Assembly (NCBI GenBank): GCA_028823075.1
Contig: JAPKCE010000070.1
Span: forward strand, 1-8,175
Direction: 5' to 3'
Length of the DNA stretch: 8,175 bases
Origin: Myxococcota bacterium
Lineage (GTDB): Bacteria; Myxococcota; UBA4151
The first letter of the stretch is position 1. Every line of letters starts with the position of its first letter. This document shows positions 5,309 through 8,175 of this stretch, piece by piece. The notes under the pieces were generated by a model. The model was not told the origin of the DNA and searched no databases. It worked only from the letters and a program-made list of their open reading frames with translations. The position numbers and the translations under genes were made by a program.

Positions 5309-6235
5309 ATGCAGCGCCTGGACCGTGCTGGCATCGAAGTCTTACTCGAAACGCAGCAGTTCAAGAGCTGGTTTAACGAACTCAGCGGGTTGTATCACAG
5401 ACTCGAAATTCTTGAAGTCGCTATCGAGCGCGCCGGAGAGGCGCGTTCAGAGGCGGTCTTTAGATATGACTATTGGCGAGAGATTGCTGAAGAAGCTCTT
5501 CTGCGTTCGGCTGATTTGCGTAACATGTGCCAAAATTTACGCTCTGAAGTCGCCAGTTTAGAAAATCAGGCTTTCGAGCAGCTTGCGGGCTTTGAAGTGG
5601 CGCGGCAATCGGCTACCGGTTTGTGGGAACGTATCACCGCAATCGAACATCGGTGCGATGATCACGCTGCTGAGGCATCTCGGGTACGTGCCAAAGCTCG
5701 CTTTCGCGATGAGCTTAAAAGGCTTCGCACTGAGTATTCTGCGGCTAATGAACAAAAAGAGGCCTTGTGGCACGCTGAGGAAGCGCTTTGGCTGAAAGTT
5801 GCTGAGCGGACTTTGATGGTTCCCGAACTCGAGGTTCGTGCCAACCGTTTGGAGAGCCGCTATGGCGTCTTAATGCAACGGGTTGAAGAGTTGGAGAGCC
5901 GAGCTGCATCACTCAATGAAGAGCTGTCCGATGAACGGGACGATCTGAGCGAAGTCCAAAGACAGATCGCCCGTTTGCGTGCGGCTGCGCGGACTTCGTT
6001 CTCCTGTCTATGCCATGAAGACTTTCTTTATTGGCCTTCGGGTGACGACAGTCGAGTGGTTCTAGTCGTGGCACTGTCGAATAACAGTAAAGATTATAAT
6101 ATTGAAGTTCGCTGCGGGCAGATTTACCAATGCGACACGGAAAAGGGAGTCCGCTATTTGGAACCGCTGAGTGTTGGCAGTGGTGAAACCGAGCGAGATG
6201 AACGCCTTATCCGTTTCTTTGAGGAGGTTGCATGA
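5309..6235 (+). CDS. Coiled-coil protein of unknown function
   Basis: The ATG lies 2 nt after the stop of the AgmX-like gene and has no strong ribosome binding site, so translation is probably coupled. The 308-aa product has no signal peptide or membrane segment and should be cytoplasmic. Residues about 25-228 are almost wholly helical with heptad-like Leu/Ile/Val/Ala spacing and many Glu and Arg, so a long coiled coil is likely, perhaps in two parts separated near 170-174 (Met-Val-Pro-Glu). A distinct C-terminal region (about 230-308) follows. It has Cys-Leu-Cys (233-235), Tyr-Trp-Pro (241-243), a hydrophobic strand Arg-Val-Val-Leu-Val-Val-Ala-Leu (249-256) and further cysteines at 269 and 275, and ends acidic. 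I do not recognise this domain. Four cysteines in two pairs could bind metal, but that is speculation. The position suggests a cytoplasmic adaptor between the motor and the CNB-domain protein that follows. Confidence 0.85.
   Translation: MQRLDRAGIEVLLETQQFKSWFNELSGLYHRLEILEVAIERAGEARSEAVFRYDYWREIAEEALLRSADLRNMCQNLRSEVASLENQAFEQLAGFEVARQSATGLWERITAIEHRCDDHAAEASRVRAKARFRDELKRLRTEYSAANEQKEALWHAEEALWLKVAERTLMVPELEVRANRLESRYGVLMQRVEELESRAASLNEELSDERDDLSEVQRQIARLRAAARTSFSCLCHEDFLYWPSGDDSRVVLVVALSNNSKDYNIEVRCGQIYQCDTEKGVRYLEPLSVGSGETERDERLIRFFEEVA
6221..6227 (+). promoter_or_regulatory. Ribosome binding site of the CNB-domain gene
   Basis: GAGGAGG lies 4 nt before the ATG at 6232, inside the last codons of the coiled-coil gene. 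With the ATGA stop/start overlap, it indicates coupled but efficient translation of the CNB-domain protein. Confidence 0.75.
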
Positions 6236-6687
6236 GCGGTTCCTTTGATCGGGTTGAGGCGCTTCAGGCCTCGCCTTTGTTTAATGATTTGTTGCCGTTG
6301 GAAAAACAGTACCTCGCGGATTTGGCGGTCCAGCGGAACCTGAGCGCGGGGGATGTGCTTTTTGAAGAAGGGGATATCGGCGATGCAATGTTTGTCGTTG
6401 TAAGCGGTGAACTTGGCGTCGAAGTCGGTTCAGACCCTCAGAAAGCAGAAGTTGCCATTTTGTTTGCTCCTGATTTCGTTGGTGAGATGGCGCTTATCGA
6501 CAAGCAGCCCAGGGCAGCGCGGGTTCGCGCAAAGACCGACGCTGTGTTGTTGGCGATTAGTCATGACAATATTTATTCGTTTTCCCGTGTTCACAGAAAC
6601 GGTTTTACCTGGTTAGTGGTGAACATCGCTAAGAATTTGGCCCACCGATTACGGTCGATGAACGTGACGGCGCTTGGCCAGAGCTAG
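6232..6687 (+). CDS. Stand-alone cyclic nucleotide-binding (CRP/CAP-type) domain protein
   Basis: The 151-aa protein consists of a single CNB domain. An N-terminal helix carries the common Leu-x-x-Ser-Pro-Leu-Phe opening (11-17). Beta-roll strands follow, with Ala-Gly-Asp-Val-Leu-Phe-Glu-Glu-Gly-Asp (39-48) and Phe-Val-Val-Val-Ser-Gly-Glu-Leu (54-61). The phosphate-binding cassette is Gly84-Glu-Met-Ala-Leu88 then Pro93-Arg94-Ala-Ala-Arg-Val98. Glu85 and Arg94 are the residues that contact ribose and phosphate in CRP and PKA-type domains. Residue 95 is Ala where CRP has Ser, so ligand preference is open. After the C-helix (about 128-143) the protein ends. No DNA-binding or enzymatic output domain is present, so it probably acts through protein contact. 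The start overlaps the coiled-coil gene's stop, which makes that protein a likely partner. A role in gating or localising the motor in response to a nucleotide is inference. Confidence 0.92.
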   Translation: MSGSFDRVEALQASPLFNDLLPLEKQYLADLAVQRNLSAGDVLFEEGDIGDAMFVVVSGELGVEVGSDPQKAEVAILFAPDFVGEMALIDKQPRAARVRAKTDAVLLAISHDNIYSFSRVHRNGFTWLVVNIAKNLAHRLRSMNVTALGQS

Positions 6688-6706
6688 ATTGAAAGTGTGG
6701 CCAGGC
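6672..6706 (+). other. 9-bp hairpin spanning the stop codon of the CNB-domain gene
   Basis: GCTTGGCCA (6672-6680) can pair with TGGCCAGGC (6698-6706), using one G-U pair, around a 17-nt loop that contains the TAG stop. An A-run, not a T-run, follows, so it is not a typical intrinsic terminator. It marks the end of the tightly packed genes and may protect the 3' end of the mRNA or weakly end transcription. Confidence 0.4.
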
Positions 6707-6818
6707 TAAAAAAGCTGCACTTCATCGGTCATTTCCCTTGCCCCCCCTCAAGCTTTGCCAGATAGTGTTAACCTAGCGCAGACGGTGTGAATTTTGCCGT
6801 CGATCAGGAGCCCGTGAT
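6688..6818 (+). other. 131-nt gene-free gap before the outer membrane barrel gene
   Basis: The gap holds the right arm of the stop-codon hairpin, an A6 run, a pyrimidine-rich stretch with a C7 tract at 6741-6747, and the barrel gene's ribosome binding site. It is long enough for a promoter, but no hexamer pair is convincing. The best is TTGCCC at 6739-6744 with GATAGT at 6761-6766, spaced by 16 nt. The barrel gene may begin a new transcription unit here. Confidence 0.4.
6806..6810 (+). promoter_or_regulatory. Ribosome binding site that supports a TTG start
   Basis: AGGAG lies 8 nt before TTG at 6819. No ATG or GTG is available in this frame between the in-frame stop at 6774 and the signal peptide, and the GTG at 6814 is in another frame that stops after four codons. 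The TTG start is therefore well supported. Confidence 0.7.
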
Positions 6819-8087
6819 TTGGTCGTAACTCAGGTACAATTCCGCGCTGTTGTCGCGGTATTTGGCTTGGTTGCCCTGGCGGCTCCAGCGCACGCTGACG
6901 GCGGTATTAAGTTGACGTCGGAATCGCGTATGCATCCCCTGTTCCAAGGCGGTATGGCCTTTGACTCTAACCCTCACCGTTCGACAGGGGAAACTGCCGA
7001 CGGTGATATGTTCTTGTTGATGCAGGGCGGTTTTGACATCGTTGTGCCCTCGGACCGTATTGATGTGCGGATGCATAACGTTATTAGTTACCATCATTAC
7101 CTTGGTCTCGTTAGCGCCGCTGGGGAGAGCAATACGGCGAATCTGTCGACCGTTAAAGGCGGGACCGCCTTGCAGTTGCTGGGTAACCGCAAGGGCAAGG
7201 TTCGGTGGGGTACAGCACTCAGGATCAACCGTTTGGATGAACCCGAACCGCTTAACCTTGGCGTCCGTCAGGGGCGTTGGAACAACAGTGGCGAAGGGTT
7301 TTTGGAATGGCGTCCGGGCGGTCGCGCCATCGGCATTAAGCCTTCGGCGAGTTTGGGCAGCGAAAATTATGATGCGAACTCGGTCGGCGCTACCGATCTC
7401 AATCGTGTAAGCCCGGGTTTGCGCTTAGATATTGATTGGCGATTTTTACCGCGCACCCAGATCGTTCTCAACAATGCGTGGACGACCTCGGTGTACACTA
7501 ACGACGACTCGAACAACGGCTACGCCGACCCGATTAGCAGTGAGCTTGGCATCATGGGTCAGGTTTCACCGCGCTTATCGGTGATCATCGCCGGCGGTTA
7601 TTCTGGTAGTCAGTTTTATCTAAGCAGTAAAGGTGAGGGCATTCACACTTTCTCAGGGCAGGCTGAAATTCGCTATGATGAACAACGGAAAGTGACCTGG
7701 CGATTAGGAGCGCGCCGCCGTCTTCTGCCTGTCACGATGTTTGGTTTCATGACCGAAAATAGCGCCTATGCTCGCTACTCAGAACGCTACCGAGGCGGCT
7801 TTCGGGTCGTGACTCAACTCAAAGGTAACTTGCGCACGTTCGGGGCACTAACCGCGAACGATATTATTTCGATTTCGAGCGGTACCGAACGCGCCGACAT
7901 TTCAGCTGGGTTCGATGCCAACTTGCTTTGGCAGCCGAAAAAGTCCTGGATGATCGGCCTGACCAATCGCTTCGAGATTTTCGACACCAACAGCGTCTTT
8001 AAGTCGGCTGGCGTCCAGGGCGACAACTTCGTTGATCCTAGCTTTGGTCGCAACCTCTCCATGTTGGTGTTTGAAGCCAAGTACTGA
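6819..8087 (+). CDS. Outer membrane beta-barrel protein
   Basis: The product is 422 aa, read from a TTG start. The signal peptide has Arg9, a hydrophobic core at 10-22 and a Pro-Ala-His-Ala cleavage site before Asp27. The mature part (about 396 aa) shows alternating polar and hydrophobic residues, many aromatic residues and Gly, and no long hydrophobic helix. It ends Leu-Ser-Met-Leu-Val-Phe-Glu-Ala-Lys-Tyr, a typical aromatic-ending last strand for BAM insertion. Near the N-terminus, Ala-Phe-Asp-Ser-Asn-Pro-His-Arg (45-52) is like the Tyr/Phe-Asp-Ser-Asn opening seen in barrels linked to exopolysaccharide export (putative beta-barrel porin 2 type). That link is tentative. The gene follows the motor genes after a 131-nt gap and overlaps a lipoprotein start. 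It could be the outer-membrane partner of the AgmX-like protein, as the Glt barrels are in Myxococcus, or belong to a separate downstream unit. Confidence 0.85.
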   Translation: MVVTQVQFRAVVAVFGLVALAAPAHADGGIKLTSESRMHPLFQGGMAFDSNPHRSTGETADGDMFLLMQGGFDIVVPSDRIDVRMHNVISYHHYLGLVSAAGESNTANLSTVKGGTALQLLGNRKGKVRWGTALRINRLDEPEPLNLGVRQGRWNNSGEGFLEWRPGGRAIGIKPSASLGSENYDANSVGATDLNRVSPGLRLDIDWRFLPRTQIVLNNAWTTSVYTNDDSNNGYADPISSELGIMGQVSPRLSVIIAGGYSGSQFYLSSKGEGIHTFSGQAEIRYDEQRKVTWRLGARRRLLPVTMFGFMTENSAYARYSERYRGGFRVVTQLKGNLRTFGALTANDIISISSGTERADISAGFDANLLWQPKKSWMIGLTNRFEIFDTNSVFKSAGVQGDNFVDPSFGRNLSMLVFEAKY

Positions 8088-8175
8088 TGCTTCGCCTGCT
8101 GCTCGCTGCTACTTTGGTGCTCGGTGGTTGCCGGGGCACAGTGGCAGCCGCGCCAGAGGCAGTGGACCTCGAAAG
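8087..8175 (+). CDS. Probable lipoprotein, start only (3' partial)
   Basis: The ATG at 8087 overlaps the last base of the barrel gene's TGA stop, so the two are probably translated together. The 29 visible residues begin Met-Leu-Arg, followed by a hydrophobic stretch and Leu-Gly-Gly-Cys at 12-15, a fair lipobox for signal peptidase II with Cys15 as the lipidated residue. Residue +2 is Arg, not Asp, which in E. coli-like sorting would favour the outer membrane. The rest lies outside the window, so no function can be given. A lipoprotein paired with the barrel is the natural reading. Confidence 0.65.
   Translation, partial: MLRLLLAATLVLGGCRGTVAAAPEAVDLE

Overview
The window comes from a Gram-negative bacterium. 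The most likely source is Myxococcota, Bradymonadota or another former deltaproteobacterial group. The main evidence is the C-terminal domain of the gene at 3948-5306, which matches the AgmX/PglI C-terminal domain known mainly from those groups. A MotA/TolQ/ExbB channel gene followed by two ExbD/TolR-type genes fits as well. All genes lie on the + strand, base composition is moderately GC-rich, and there is no sign of mobile DNA, RNA genes or CRISPR.

Layout. (1) Positions 1-1355 hold the 3' part of a TPR protein with a very long charged, low-complexity tail. (2) Positions 1457-1696 hold a small secreted protein of 79 aa. (3) Positions 1697-1795 are a non-coding leader with a near-perfect 23-bp inverted repeat and a strong ribosome binding site. 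(4) Positions 1796-3916 encode a proton-channel subunit (ExbB/TolQ-like) and two ExbD/TolR-like stators. (5) Positions 3948-5306 encode a TonB-like AgmX/PglI-type transducer: FHA-like N-terminus, one membrane segment, Lys/Pro and Gly linkers, and a two-cysteine C-terminal domain. (6) Positions 5309-6687 encode an unrecognised coiled-coil protein and a stand-alone cyclic-nucleotide-binding-type domain, joined to the genes before them by 2-nt spacing and an ATGA overlap. (7) Positions 6688-6818 form the only clear break in the second half of the cluster. (8) Positions 6819-8087 encode an outer membrane beta-barrel, and its stop codon overlaps the start of a lipoprotein gene that runs off the window.

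Interpretation (inference). ExbB plus two ExbDs would use the proton gradient at the inner membrane. The AgmX-like protein would carry force or conformational change across the periplasm. The TPR protein, the small secreted protein, the barrel and the lipoprotein are candidate periplasmic or outer-membrane partners. The coiled-coil protein and the CNB-domain protein are candidate cytoplasmic adaptors or regulators. The most striking details are in the first ExbD. It has Asn where the proton-carrying Asp normally lies, while the second ExbD keeps the Asp. It also carries a large insertion with eight cysteines and a dockerin/EF-hand-like loop. Together these suggest an asymmetric, possibly calcium- or redox-responsive relative of the Tol/Exb/Agl motors. 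Its cargo cannot be read from sequence alone.
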